Made by a program: the position numbers and the translations under genes. A DNA stretch of 32,836 bases. Origin: Maribacter sp. GTDB taxonomy: Bacteria > Bacteroidota > Bacteroidia > Flavobacteriales > Flavobacteriaceae. Of this stretch, positions 1 through 8,059 are shown piece by piece. The number at the start of each line of letters is the position of its first letter. The stretch's first letter is position 1. The notes beneath the pieces are model-generated. The model searched no databases. It saw only the letters and a list, made by a program, of their open reading frames with translations, and was not told the origin of the DNA. The stretch spans positions 1 through 32,836 of the forward strand of contig JAGLKG010000211.1 in NCBI GenBank assembly GCA_023141835.1. The letters run 5' to 3'.

Positions 1-1143
1 TTCGTATTCATCGTTCTCTGGCAATTCGAGCTTGTAGTTTTCGTTGATATAATCGACTTCCAATCTAGCTGAAAACATATAGGTACTCCCGTCCAGTTGT
101 TCTTCGTGAAGATACGTGGAATCGTGCTCATCCTCAATTTCACCAAAAAGCTCCTCTACGATATCCTCTACTGTCATTATACCAGATGTACCCCCATATT
201 CATCCAAGACCACGGCCATACTTTTTCTCTTCTTAGTCAACACATTCAAAATATCATGAATGAGCATTGTTTCAGGCACAAATTCAACTGGTCTTAAAAT
301 ACTCTTTATGGTTTTCGGTTTTCTGAACAACTCGTACGAATGCACATAGCCAATAATATTATCAATGGTATTCTTGTATATTAAAATCTTGGAATAGCCT
401 GTTTTAGTAAAAAGTTTGGTCAAATTCTTGGTGTTCTCATGCAATTCCACAGCTGTAATCTCAGTTCTGGGAACCATTACTTCCCTGGCTTTAACCGCAG
501 TAAATTCCAAGGCATTCTGAAATATTTGAATCTCTGAATCTATTTCATCTTCTTTTTCAACAGTTTCCATTTGTTCGGTAATATAATCTCCGAGCTCTAT
601 TTTACTAAAAGCCAATTGGGCCATATCTCCCTCAGTTTTAAAAAAAGACTTTAAGATAAAATCCGATACTTTAATGACAAACTCAGAGATAACCGAAAAC
701 AAAATATAGAAAAAATAGGCTGGTGCCGCTAATATTTTGAGTAAACTATTGGCATAAATCTGAAACAATACCTTCGGCAAAAACTCCGCCGTTATCAATA
801 TTATGAAGGTTGATATTATGGTTTGTGTCCCTAAACTAAAATCGGTCAATACAAGATGTAGAATAACATTAGTAGAAGGCAAAATCTCTATAAACCAGTT
901 CATTAGCAATTCGCCCATAAACAAACCATATACGACCAAGGCAATATTATTACCAATGAGCATGGTAGCAATGAACTTGGATGGTCTCTTGGTCAATCGA
1001 GAAAGAACCTTTGCCAAAAAGTCATCCTGCTTTTTTTCAATCTCTATATGAATCTTATTGGCAGATATAAAAGCTATCTCCATACCTGAAAAGAAGGCGG
1101 AAAACACCAATGATAGAAGTATTATAAGAACGGATACGTCCAC
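1..1143 (-). CDS. CNNM/CBS-pair membrane protein (HlyC/CorC family), 3' end outside window
   Basis: Hemolysin/CorC-type integral membrane protein, a family implicated in divalent cation transport or tolerance; the substrate here is unknown. 381 residues are visible. Hydrophobic segments lie near residues 3-20, 57-80, 107-128 and 137-160 (CNNM/DUF21 domain, with FFSGMEIAFISANK at 17-30). A CBS pair follows at about 218-335, with REVMVPRT at 220-227 and VVLDEYGGTSGIMTVEDIVE at 311-330. The C-terminal CorC_HlyC domain begins near 350 and runs off the window. The chosen start is GTG at 1143, just after the stop of the upstream small gene; it keeps the first membrane segment, whereas the next ATG (residue 21) would cut it. 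Flavobacteria also have GldE, a relative next to gldD; the lptC neighbourhood argues against that assignment. It is probably translated with the upstream lptC-group genes. Confidence 0.9.
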   Translation of the reverse strand, partial: MDVSVLIILLSLVFSAFFSGMEIAFISANKIHIEIEKKQDDFLAKVLSRLTKRPSKFIATMLIGNNIALVVYGLFMGELLMNWFIEILPSTNVILHLVLTDFSLGTQTIISTFIILITAEFLPKVLFQIYANSLLKILAAPAYFFYILFSVISEFVIKVSDFILKSFFKTEGDMAQLAFSKIELGDYITEQMETVEKEDEIDSEIQIFQNALEFTAVKAREVMVPRTEITAVELHENTKNLTKLFTKTGYSKILIYKNTIDNIIGYVHSYELFRKPKTIKSILRPVEFVPETMLIHDILNVLTKKRKSMAVVLDEYGGTSGIMTVEDIVEELFGEIEDEHDSTYLHEEQLDGSTYMFSARLEVDYINENYKLELPENDEYE

Positions 1144-1145
1144 TT

Positions 1146-1349
1146 TTATTTTTCGTTATCACGTTTTCGTTGTTCGAACTTTTTCCTGTAGTTTCGACGA
1201 AAAATGAACATCCCCATAGAGACTACAGCAAAAAAGACAAACAAATATGCTCCTTGCCGATCAACATTCCAATCTGTAAAAATCCTGTAAAAAGAAAAAA
1301 ACGTGACCGCTAAATAAAGGTATTCTGTGTATCTTAAAATCTTAATCAT
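1146..1349 (-). CDS. small two-helix membrane protein, function unknown
   Basis: A 67-residue protein with two hydrophobic stretches (about residues 10-24 and 34-50), followed by a strongly basic tail (RRNYRKKFEQRKRD). Its start overlaps the end of lptC by 8 bases and its stop is 2 bases before the GTG of the CNNM/CBS gene, so it is almost certainly co-translated with both. I do not recognise a named family. The position between lptC and the CNNM/CBS gene is one I associate with flavobacterial genomes, which supports a real gene. Its role could be related to the LPS-export protein or the ion-transport-like neighbour, but nothing in the sequence decides this. Confidence 0.75.
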   Translation of the reverse strand: MIKILRYTEYLYLAVTFFSFYRIFTDWNVDRQGAYLFVFFAVVSMGMFIFRRNYRKKFEQRKRDNEK

Positions 1350-1950
1350 TGATATCTTCTTTTATTGCCATTAAACCATAGGTTTTATGCGCATTTAAAA
1401 AACTAAAATCCTTGTTGAAATCCATGCCTTCACCATCCATTATCGTTCCTTCCTCAGGATTGGTATATTTAAACTTATTTTGGGTAAAAGCCCATTTAAT
1501 GGTATGATCATAATAGAGCTGGGGAGTTTCCAACATTTTACCGTCATGGGTTTCAAGAATCACATTGCCTTGTAAGTCAATCAAATTAGTAGTCGGATAT
1601 CGAATGCCATAATCTGCCCGTATTACACTTTTATTATTCCGCTCATCGTAAATATCAACGACCAAGCCCTCTGGAAATGTACGATAGGGAAATTCGAGAT
1701 TTTCAAAATTCTCGGTAACAGGGGCCCTTAAAACTGAAATAACGCTAGTAGTATCAATATCCTCGTTTTCCAATGACCTTCTCGATTCTGTATAGGTAAG
1801 CGTAAAATTTTCGGCAACACCTTGGGGAAACACTAGGGGCAATGCTTCATCACCCACTCGCTTATAATTGTCAGTACATGAAAAAAAAAGCATTGCCCCG
1901 AAAATCGCCCGAGCAATGCTTTTAAGATTATATCCAATGGTTATTACCAT
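1342..1950 (-). CDS. lptC: LPS export protein LptC
   Basis: Predicted periplasmic, membrane-anchored component of the Lpt machine that carries lipopolysaccharide from the inner-membrane LptBFG transporter towards LptA and the outer membrane. The 202-residue protein starts with a basic then hydrophobic segment ending in a lipobox-like FFSC (about residues 22-25), so it may be a lipoprotein. The beta-jellyroll signature is clear: repeated short strands, ADYGIRYPTTNLIDLQGNV, then ETPQLYYD, and a C-terminal FKYTNPEEGTIMDGEGMDF. Enterobacterial LptC has a transmembrane anchor instead. The start lies 1 base after the stop of the TPR gene, and the end overlaps the next small gene by 8 bases. Confidence 0.88.
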   Translation of the reverse strand: MVITIGYNLKSIARAIFGAMLFFSCTDNYKRVGDEALPLVFPQGVAENFTLTYTESRRSLENEDIDTTSVISVLRAPVTENFENLEFPYRTFPEGLVVDIYDERNNKSVIRADYGIRYPTTNLIDLQGNVILETHDGKMLETPQLYYDHTIKWAFTQNKFKYTNPEEGTIMDGEGMDFNKDFSFLNAHKTYGLMAIKEDIND

Positions 1951-1951
1951 T

Positions 1952-3322
1952 TTACAAATTGGGAACCTTTATGCTACCACCTACCCAACATTTAAAAGAT
2001 ACTGTTTTACCGGCCATACCAGCTGTAAAAATCATTTCTTTTGTAGGTGCTTTTGCAGAATAACTCGCGGCCGATTGATTGGCTCTACCTCTTAAAGAAG
2101 GGTCTACCCTCCCTGCTTTTCTTGCCATATCAGCAGCTTTCCAATAAATAGCCCGTTTTTCGAACGCGGTCTCACCACATTGGTTTGCACTTGTCGCATA
2201 TAAATTAGCAATCAATAAATAAGCCTTCCCATTTGTTGGGTCCGCGTCTATGGCCTTTTGGGCATAACTCCTTGCAGTAGACTTACTGCCTCTTCTATAT
2301 ATGGTGGCCACCTTGTATGCAATATCAGATTTTCTTCTGGCATCTGTTTCTAATTCCATCGCCTTATTGAAATCAGCTACAGCGCCTTTTGTGTCTCCAG
2401 CTTTTTGCTTAAGCGTACCTCCATAAACATAGGCATCAGCTGATGGGTCTAAAGCCAATTGGGCTTCGAACAGTTTTTTGAACATGGGGTCATCTGTACA
2501 TTCCTTGTTGAACATTCTTCCTACAGCTCTTTTTACCCAAGTAACATCATTTTTCTTGCCATCGAAGCTTTTCTGATATAATGGAATAAGGTTGGCGCAA
2601 TCTGCCAAGTCGCCTAACTTGGTATCTATACTACCCGCTATCTTACCAAATGACTCTGAATTAGTAGTAGATGCCTTCAGTAGCTTTTTCTCTTTTGGCG
2701 TTATTGTTTTATTTTCTTCTTTTGGCAATAATTTTGAAATTATACCAGTCAATTTTATATTTTCTTCCTCTATTTTTTCGGTCACGTCATCATACACATC
2801 AAAAACCTCTTGCAAATTCTTACTACCCGCTTTATGTAAATCTACCAGACTGGAGAAATATAAGTACAACGCCTTGGGGTTTTTAAAATTGGTCCGATCT
2901 TCCTTAAATGCCTTTCCCAATAAATCATAAATCTCGTTCTTTTCGATTTTTTTATGATTGTACCGCAACATTACCTGTTCAATCATCACTTTTGCCAATG
3001 GATACTTTTTAGGAAAATATTTTCTACTGGCTTCGTGCAATGCCAACATACTCTGAATATTGGTGTCTTTCTCAGCACCTGAAGATTTTTTGATTCTGTC
3101 ATTTATAATTCTTTTCCCATAGACAAAATTCGCCCTGTTTACGCCGGGGCAATTATCATAGACCATTTTCCAAGGGGTATAGGCCGCTTCATAATTCTTG
3201 ACTTTTGTATGCTCTACATAAATAGAAAGATTGGTCATGCATTCCTGATTCTGACCCTGAGCATTACTTACTCCTATAAATCCTAAAAGCATTACTGCCG
3301 TGAAGTAAAGTTTCGTTTTCAT
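1952..3322 (-). CDS. secreted TPR protein of the lptC operon
   Basis: A 456-residue protein with a signal peptide (MKTKLYFTAVMLLGFIGVSNA, cleavage near 21). The mature part is helical. TPR-like repeats are clearest between about residues 285 and 400 (GDTKGAVADFNKAMELE; ARSYAQKAIDADPTNGKAYL). The C-terminal end (about 430-456) is rich in small and hydrophobic residues and closes with VSFKCWVGGSIKVPNL, a tail I associate with flavobacterial homologues. Five Cys in the mature protein could form disulfides. It probably acts in the periplasm as a scaffold. It sits 41 bases after the beta-barrel gene and 1 base before lptC, so envelope biogenesis is the likely context; no specific function is assigned. 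Confidence 0.82.
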   Translation of the reverse strand: MKTKLYFTAVMLLGFIGVSNAQGQNQECMTNLSIYVEHTKVKNYEAAYTPWKMVYDNCPGVNRANFVYGKRIINDRIKKSSGAEKDTNIQSMLALHEASRKYFPKKYPLAKVMIEQVMLRYNHKKIEKNEIYDLLGKAFKEDRTNFKNPKALYLYFSSLVDLHKAGSKNLQEVFDVYDDVTEKIEEENIKLTGIISKLLPKEENKTITPKEKKLLKASTTNSESFGKIAGSIDTKLGDLADCANLIPLYQKSFDGKKNDVTWVKRAVGRMFNKECTDDPMFKKLFEAQLALDPSADAYVYGGTLKQKAGDTKGAVADFNKAMELETDARRKSDIAYKVATIYRRGSKSTARSYAQKAIDADPTNGKAYLLIANLYATSANQCGETAFEKRAIYWKAADMARKAGRVDPSLRGRANQSAASYSAKAPTKEMIFTAGMAGKTVSFKCWVGGSIKVPNL

Positions 3323-3363
3323 TTTAGTTATGTTTTTAAAGCGGTTAATGTACTAAATTTTTA

Positions 3364-4653
3364 TTAATATATCCTTTTCTTAGTGAACCAAATATCGTTC
3401 AATGATAGACCCACGTTAACTTTAAAGTAGTCCTCCTGGATTAAATTTGATTTTGTCGTTCCTCTTTTTCCAAGCTCAAAACCTAAGTTGAGATTCGAAA
3501 AACTTCCGCGCATGGGTAATCCAAATCCAAAAGTTATGCCAAAGTTGTTTATCTCTTCATTATTAACAACCATCCCCGTACGATCCTTACGAAGACCTGC
3601 CCTATAGGTTATTTTTTCTAGATATCCTGAGAATGCAGAAGCGTTGGGTATAAAGAATCCACCTAGGGCAAACGAACTGGCATCTTCGTACATAAAATTG
3701 TCAACGTCTATGAAATCATTCGAAAATGATCCAAGACCCTGGAAACTGTACTCTGCGCCTAAAAACCATTTTCTGTCCTGCCCGAATCCAAGCCCCAAGG
3801 TTGTTATTGTCGGTATTTTCAATTCGGTGTGCCGTAGGTTAACAGCATCCAAATCTACATTGACCACTTCAATATTCTGTCCAGAAGAAGTAGCAAAAGA
3901 CCCTACTTGTTTTGTATTTTTAGAAGTCAGATTTGCCTGGGTATTTACTCTGACCGATGCAAATAGACTATATTTATTATTGAATGTCGGCGTATAATTA
4001 AGGGCATAATTAAAATCCATTCCGTTAATTTTGGAGCTTCTACGATCCAAAGTCCCAAACTGTACATTCTCAACATTCTGAATTCTATCATTTTCAAGTG
4101 TCCCAAAGTTAAAATTGGCAGTTACTCCTAAACTTAAATTCTTTGCAAACTCAAATCCCGTAGAAAAGTAGACCTTATTAAGACCTCCTTCGCCAACATA
4201 TTGGCTTCTGACCAAAGAGCCATTATCATTGGTGCTTTCTGCAAACAAGTTATAGCCGACAGAAGAATAGGGCATTATGCCAAAACCTATACCCCAACCT
4301 TTTTTTATGCTCATGGCTATTGATAAGTAGTCTAGATTGGTAACTTTATTACTTTGACTTTCCGTAGTGTTCTTAAGACTTAACTTCTTATGGGATATCC
4401 CAACAGTATATGTGGTATTACCAAAATCCTCGCCGAATTGAATACCCATTTTACTTAATGCTGCCGGGTTTTTAAGATTAATGTGAATACTATCGGCAAA
4501 CATACCTATACCACCCATCATTTGATTTTCGATTGTTCCTTTGGATTGCAACTCACCAATGCCAAAATAAGAGTATGGTGAAACTGTGCCATTTTGAGCA
4601 TACATGCCAGTCGCGGCAAAGCATACTATTGCAATAACAATTTTTTTGATCAT
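3364..4653 (-). CDS. outer-membrane beta-barrel protein (FadL/porin-like)
   Basis: A 429-residue protein with a signal peptide (cleavage after MYA, about residue 19). The mature part consists of alternating amphipathic strands with frequent Gly and aromatic residues (for example WGIGFGIMPYSSVGYNLF, and FGITFGFGLPMRG near the C-terminus), as expected for a large outer-membrane barrel. The N-terminal SPYSYFGIGELQSKG and a region assigning NPAAL resemble the FadL-like barrels common in Bacteroidota. The ATG directly abuts the coaX stop with no intervening base, so translational coupling is likely. The transported substrate cannot be read from the sequence. The reading frame is intact. Confidence 0.8.
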   Translation of the reverse strand: MIKKIVIAIVCFAATGMYAQNGTVSPYSYFGIGELQSKGTIENQMMGGIGMFADSIHINLKNPAALSKMGIQFGEDFGNTTYTVGISHKKLSLKNTTESQSNKVTNLDYLSIAMSIKKGWGIGFGIMPYSSVGYNLFAESTNDNGSLVRSQYVGEGGLNKVYFSTGFEFAKNLSLGVTANFNFGTLENDRIQNVENVQFGTLDRRSSKINGMDFNYALNYTPTFNNKYSLFASVRVNTQANLTSKNTKQVGSFATSSGQNIEVVNVDLDAVNLRHTELKIPTITTLGLGFGQDRKWFLGAEYSFQGLGSFSNDFIDVDNFMYEDASSFALGGFFIPNASAFSGYLEKITYRAGLRKDRTGMVVNNEEINNFGITFGFGLPMRGSFSNLNLGFELGKRGTTKSNLIQEDYFKVNVGLSLNDIWFTKKRIY

Positions 4654-5382
4654 TTAACGCTTGTTGTAGTCCAGCAAATAATTTAACCCTTCTAGTAGAA
4701 ATTTGGAATTGGCAAATATGGTATTTTTTAATCGTTTTGACAAAAATAGGGCATCGCCTCCTGTTAAAATAACTGTTAAATCTTTATATCTGGACTTATA
4801 TTGATCTATTACTCCGTCAATTTCACCAATTATCCCATTTACAATGCCACTATGAATGCTCGATTCTGTTGTAGTACCGATTAAATCGTTGGGGGTTTTG
4901 ACTTCTAAAAAAGGAAGTTTGGAAGTATGATCATTCAATGCCTTGTACCTCATGGTCAACCCTGGGGATATGGCACCACCCAGATACTCCCCCTGAGCAT
5001 TGACAAAGTCATAGGTAATACATGTCCCGGCATCTATGACCAAGCAGTTTCTGTTATGATAGTGATAATATGCGGAGGTTGCCAGAGCTATTCTATCAAC
5101 ACCCAGAGTTTGCGGTGTAGCATATCTATTTTTAAAAGGGGTTTTTGAGTGATGACCGAGGACATGAACATCACAAAGAACAGTTAATGCATCAATATCT
5201 CTTTTGGGCAAATTAACAACCGAAGAAACAATGGCCAACCCTATTTTGGGATATTTGCCAAATACCTCCTTTACCCCTTCAATTAGACCAGATGTCTCAA
5301 TGATGGTATCATATAAAATGGCCTCGTTTTCAAAAACAGCCAACTTTACAAAGCTATTTCCTGCATCAACAATTAGGTTCAT
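4654..5382 (-). CDS. coaX: type III pantothenate kinase
   Basis: Catalyses ATP-dependent phosphorylation of pantothenate, the first step of coenzyme A synthesis, in the cytoplasm. The 242-residue length is typical. ASKHA-fold motifs are in order: N-terminal phosphate loop VDAGNSFVKLAV (residues 5-16), the pantothenate-site stretch TPQTLGVDRIALA (89-101) with the GVDR Asp at 96, the second nucleotide motif VIDAGTCITYDFV (115-127, Asp117), and GGAISPGL (135-142). A late LTGGDA motif is also present. It is the first gene of the minus-strand operon leading to lptC; its stop is immediately followed by the ATG of the barrel gene. Confidence 0.95.
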   Translation of the reverse strand: MNLIVDAGNSFVKLAVFENEAILYDTIIETSGLIEGVKEVFGKYPKIGLAIVSSVVNLPKRDIDALTVLCDVHVLGHHSKTPFKNRYATPQTLGVDRIALATSAYYHYHNRNCLVIDAGTCITYDFVNAQGEYLGGAISPGLTMRYKALNDHTSKLPFLEVKTPNDLIGTTTESSIHSGIVNGIIGEIDGVIDQYKSRYKDLTVILTGGDALFLSKRLKNTIFANSKFLLEGLNYLLDYNKR

Positions 5383-5430
5383 ACTGTAAAGATCGGGAAA
5401 TGAAAAAAAACAAATGTCTTTTTTTTTAAA

Positions 5431-5465
5431 TTTGTTTGCATATCCTAAATTTGAAAGTATATTTG
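5431..5465 (+). promoter_or_regulatory. Bacteroidota-type promoter of tRNA-Phe
   Basis: TATATTTG at 5458-5465 fits the Bacteroidota -7 consensus TAnnTTTG. TTTG repeats at 5431-5438 give a -33 element, with 19 bases between the nearer copy and the -7 box. The -7 box ends 18 bases before the first base of the mature tRNA, leaving room for a short 5' leader. Confidence 0.7.
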
Positions 5466-5483
5466 CACCCGCTTATTAAGCAT

Positions 5484-5556
<73 letters not shown>

Positions 5557-5557
5557 C

Positions 5558-5589
5558 AAAAAATCCTTACTCTGAGTAAGGATTTTTTT
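5558..5589 (+). terminator. intrinsic terminator after tRNA-Phe
   Basis: ATCCTTACT (5563-5571) and AGTAAGGAT (5575-5583) form a perfect 9-bp stem with a 3-nt loop. It is flanked by an A run upstream and a T run (5583-5589) downstream, so the stem can extend as A-U pairs and could work on both strands, but no minus-strand gene ends here. Confidence 0.88.
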
Positions 5590-5628
5590 GTTTTGAGACT
5601 ATCTTGCATTAACAACTAAACTATTGTT

Positions 5629-6600
5629 TTGTTCTATATTGACCTAGATATCCCAATCGCAGACCTTCAGGAATACCTTAAGAACCAAGGTTGGCTGGTC
5701 TCAAATGATGAACGTGTCATATCAGTTGAAAAGCCAGGTGAGGGTAATATGAATGTTGTGCTTCGCATTACAACGAATATCCGTTCCTTCATATTAAAGC
5801 AATCGCGACCCTACGTTCAGAAATATCAACAAATTGAGGCCCCTTTAGAGCGTATTGAGGTTGAATATCAGTTTTATTCAACGGTACAGGGCAATCAAAT
5901 TGATGCCCATATTCCAAATATCCTGGCCTATGATAAAATGGAATTCTCACTTATGATGGAAGATCTGGGCCAATGTAAGGACATGACCTATCTCTATGGG
6001 AACAGAACTATCAAAAGAACCCATTTGGATCGTCTAATTCATGTTCTTCAGGCTATTCATAAATCAAAACCTGAAGGTTTCCCAAAGAATATGGAGCTGC
6101 GAAAACTGAATCACCAGCACATTTTTGTTCTCCCTTTTATGGAAGACAACGGATTTCAACTGGATGATATCCAGGAAGGATTGCAGGAGCTATCGCTCAC
6201 GTACAAAGGAGACACCGTTTTAAAGAGTGTTGTCGAAACCTTGGGAGTAAAGTATCTTTCTGAAGGCTCTACCCTTATACATGGAGATTATTACCCTGGA
6301 AGTTGGATAACGGAGGATGACAACATTTATATAATTGATCCCGAATTTAGTTTTTTGGGGTTTGCCGAATTTGATTTGGGGGTAATGGCGGCCCATTTAA
6401 TCATGGCCACTTCGGACAGTTCCTATTTAGATTTTGTTTTGAAAAAATATCAGGGTTGCATTGATAAAAAATGGGTGCATCAAATAGTAGGCATTGAAAT
6501 CATGCGAAGGTTAATAGGGTTGGCCCAATTGCCCTTAGAACGAACACTTCAAGAAAAAGAGTATCTTTTACAAATGGCCCGAAAAATGATTTTGGAATAA
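5629..6600 (+). CDS. methylthioribose-kinase-like APH-family phosphotransferase
   Basis: A 323-residue small-molecule kinase of the aminoglycoside phosphotransferase/choline kinase fold. The closest family I recognise is 5-methylthioribose kinase (MtnK). Visible motifs are the Gly-rich nucleotide loop PGEGNMNVVLRI (36-47), the lysine strand FILKQSRPYV (54-63), the hinge MMEDLG (109-114), the catalytic HGDYYPGSW (218-226) and the metal-binding DPEFSFLG (237-244). MtnK is usually near 400 residues, so this is a shorter relative and the substrate is uncertain. The only conventional start is TTG at 5629: an in-frame TAA lies 9 bases before it, and the first internal ATG would remove the nucleotide loop. 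It is followed after 14 bases by the ADP-ribosylglycohydrolase gene, suggesting one transcript. No MtnA or other methionine-salvage gene is nearby, so the substrate may instead be a ribose or ribosyl compound; that is inference. Confidence 0.8.
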   Translation: MFYIDLDIPIADLQEYLKNQGWLVSNDERVISVEKPGEGNMNVVLRITTNIRSFILKQSRPYVQKYQQIEAPLERIEVEYQFYSTVQGNQIDAHIPNILAYDKMEFSLMMEDLGQCKDMTYLYGNRTIKRTHLDRLIHVLQAIHKSKPEGFPKNMELRKLNHQHIFVLPFMEDNGFQLDDIQEGLQELSLTYKGDTVLKSVVETLGVKYLSEGSTLIHGDYYPGSWITEDDNIYIIDPEFSFLGFAEFDLGVMAAHLIMATSDSSYLDFVLKKYQGCIDKKWVHQIVGIEIMRRLIGLAQLPLERTLQEKEYLLQMARKMILE

Positions 6601-6614
6601 AAAGATAGCATCCT

Positions 6615-7898
6615 ATGAAAAAAACCATAGCCTTTTGGGGAATAATCGCCTTCTTGGGCATGTCCTGTAAAGAAGATACCTCTCCCATCGACATTCCTGC
6701 TCCTAAAAAGTCCGCATTCCTAACGGAAGATCTGAAATTATCAGAAACGGAATACTATGATAAAATTCTTGGCGCGCTGGTTGGTTCAGCCATAGGTGAT
6801 GCCATGGGGGCCTCTACAGAAATGTGGCATCGAAATGACATACAATTGAAATATGGGTATATTACCGGACTTACTCCAGCCCTAAGGGAACAGTCGCCCG
6901 AAGGAACCTGGGACCACAATCTGGTTGCTGGAGCAACCACTGATGATACCCGTTGGAAGTATTTGATGATCAAGTATTTTACAAAACACGGTAATGACCT
7001 TAACCCTACCAATTTTTCCTCTTTTATTGGTAATTACTATAAATCACTCGCCAAATCACTGTCTGACAAGGATATTTTGACAAATACCGATGTTTTGGAT
7101 GAAAAAATGGAGAAAGTCGATTGGATTAAGGAATGGGGCCGGGTAGCTTTGGCATATCAAAACGGGCCAGATGCCTATCAACAGGCCCTTAACCGATTTT
7201 ACGGTGGAGAAATGTCCTGTGCAGGACAATTGTATACTCCTATGTTGGGCCTGGTAGCCCCCAATCCAGAGGCTGCCTATACCACAGCCTACAAACATGC
7301 TATTTTTGATTTGGGCTACGCCAAGGATATTTCCGCCCTGGTAGCTGCAATGACCCAGACAGCACTTAGAACCCAGAACATGGATTCTATACTTCAGACT
7401 GTAGCCTTTACGGATCCCTTAGGGTATCAGGACAGCCGATTAGTAGGGCGTATTTCCTATGCCCTGGCGGATGGAACACAAAAAGGGATTTTGGGCATAC
7501 GGGAATTAGATCTTAATGATTCTTTGATTACGAGTAAACCGAGTTTCAAAATGCCGAAGGGTTATCCTGAAACCAAGGAGGAATGGGTACGACAGGAGAT
7601 GGTATACGAACTATTGGAAAAAGACAAAAGGGCCATTGCCTTTCACGCCGGGGAAATTTGGCAGATTCTTGTCGCTGGATTGGAATTTGGAAAGGGCGAC
7701 TTTGAAAAAACCATGCATTTCATAGTCAACTATGGAAGGGACAACGATACTGTAGCTGCTGTGGCCGGTATGATCCTAGGGGCCAAAGATGGGTATGCAC
7801 AACTTCCTTCCGGGTTAAAAGAAGAAGTATTGCAGGTAAACAAGGATATTTTGGGCATAGATTTGGAGGCCCTGGCGAAAGAAATGGTATCCAATTGA
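6615..7898 (+). CDS. ADP-ribosylglycohydrolase-family lipoprotein
   Basis: ADP-ribosylglycohydrolases (DraG/ARH family) hydrolyse ADP-ribose linkages or related N-glycosides using a two-metal centre. This 427-residue protein carries a lipoprotein signal (FLGMSC, lipidated Cys18) and so should sit in the periplasm or outer membrane, unlike the cytoplasmic DraG prototypes. Metal-site motifs are VGSAIGDAMGAS (56-67), TTDDTRW (108-114) and the late GRDNDTVAAVAGMILGA (about 373-389), all with their acidic residues present. No truncation is seen. An exported enzyme makes a classical role in reversing intracellular protein ADP-ribosylation unlikely; ADP-ribose-like or nucleoside debris outside the cytoplasm is more plausible. 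The gene follows the MtnK-like kinase by 14 bases. Confidence 0.87.
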   Translation: MKKTIAFWGIIAFLGMSCKEDTSPIDIPAPKKSAFLTEDLKLSETEYYDKILGALVGSAIGDAMGASTEMWHRNDIQLKYGYITGLTPALREQSPEGTWDHNLVAGATTDDTRWKYLMIKYFTKHGNDLNPTNFSSFIGNYYKSLAKSLSDKDILTNTDVLDEKMEKVDWIKEWGRVALAYQNGPDAYQQALNRFYGGEMSCAGQLYTPMLGLVAPNPEAAYTTAYKHAIFDLGYAKDISALVAAMTQTALRTQNMDSILQTVAFTDPLGYQDSRLVGRISYALADGTQKGILGIRELDLNDSLITSKPSFKMPKGYPETKEEWVRQEMVYELLEKDKRAIAFHAGEIWQILVAGLEFGKGDFEKTMHFIVNYGRDNDTVAAVAGMILGAKDGYAQLPSGLKEEVLQVNKDILGIDLEALAKEMVSN

Positions 7899-7931
7899 AT
7901 GCCTTGATTAATCTGGCATAGGAGAGATCCT

Positions 7932-7960
7932 AAAAACCACAACATATTGGGTTGTTTTTT
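7932..7960 (+). terminator. possible terminator after the ADP-ribosylglycohydrolase gene
   Basis: ACAAC and GTTGT pair across a 7-nt loop, with A-rich sequence upstream able to pair with the T run that follows (about 7953-7960) across a small bulge. The stem is weak. It lies in the 161-base gap between the hydrolase gene and the BKACE gene, where a transcription boundary would make sense. Confidence 0.4.
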
Positions 7961-8059
7961 TCGAAACACGTATCTCAAAAGAAAATTCTACCGTTTAAAG
8001 AGTTTATTTTCAATCAAATGATTACTTGGTCTATATTTAGAGATAAACATTTTCTCGAA

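Noticed and set aside
1-1143. GldE assignment for the CNNM/CBS protein
   Set aside because: gldE usually lies with gldD or ssb; the lptC neighbourhood points to a different family member.
2592-2930. 112-codon plus-strand frame inside the TPR gene
   Set aside because: Ser/Phe-rich shadow of the Lys/Glu-rich coding strand.
7952-8059. N-terminal extension of the BKACE enzyme from a TTG
   Set aside because: The start lies in a T run of a possible terminator and adds 36 residues not expected in the family; the ATG at 8060 fits the barrel start.
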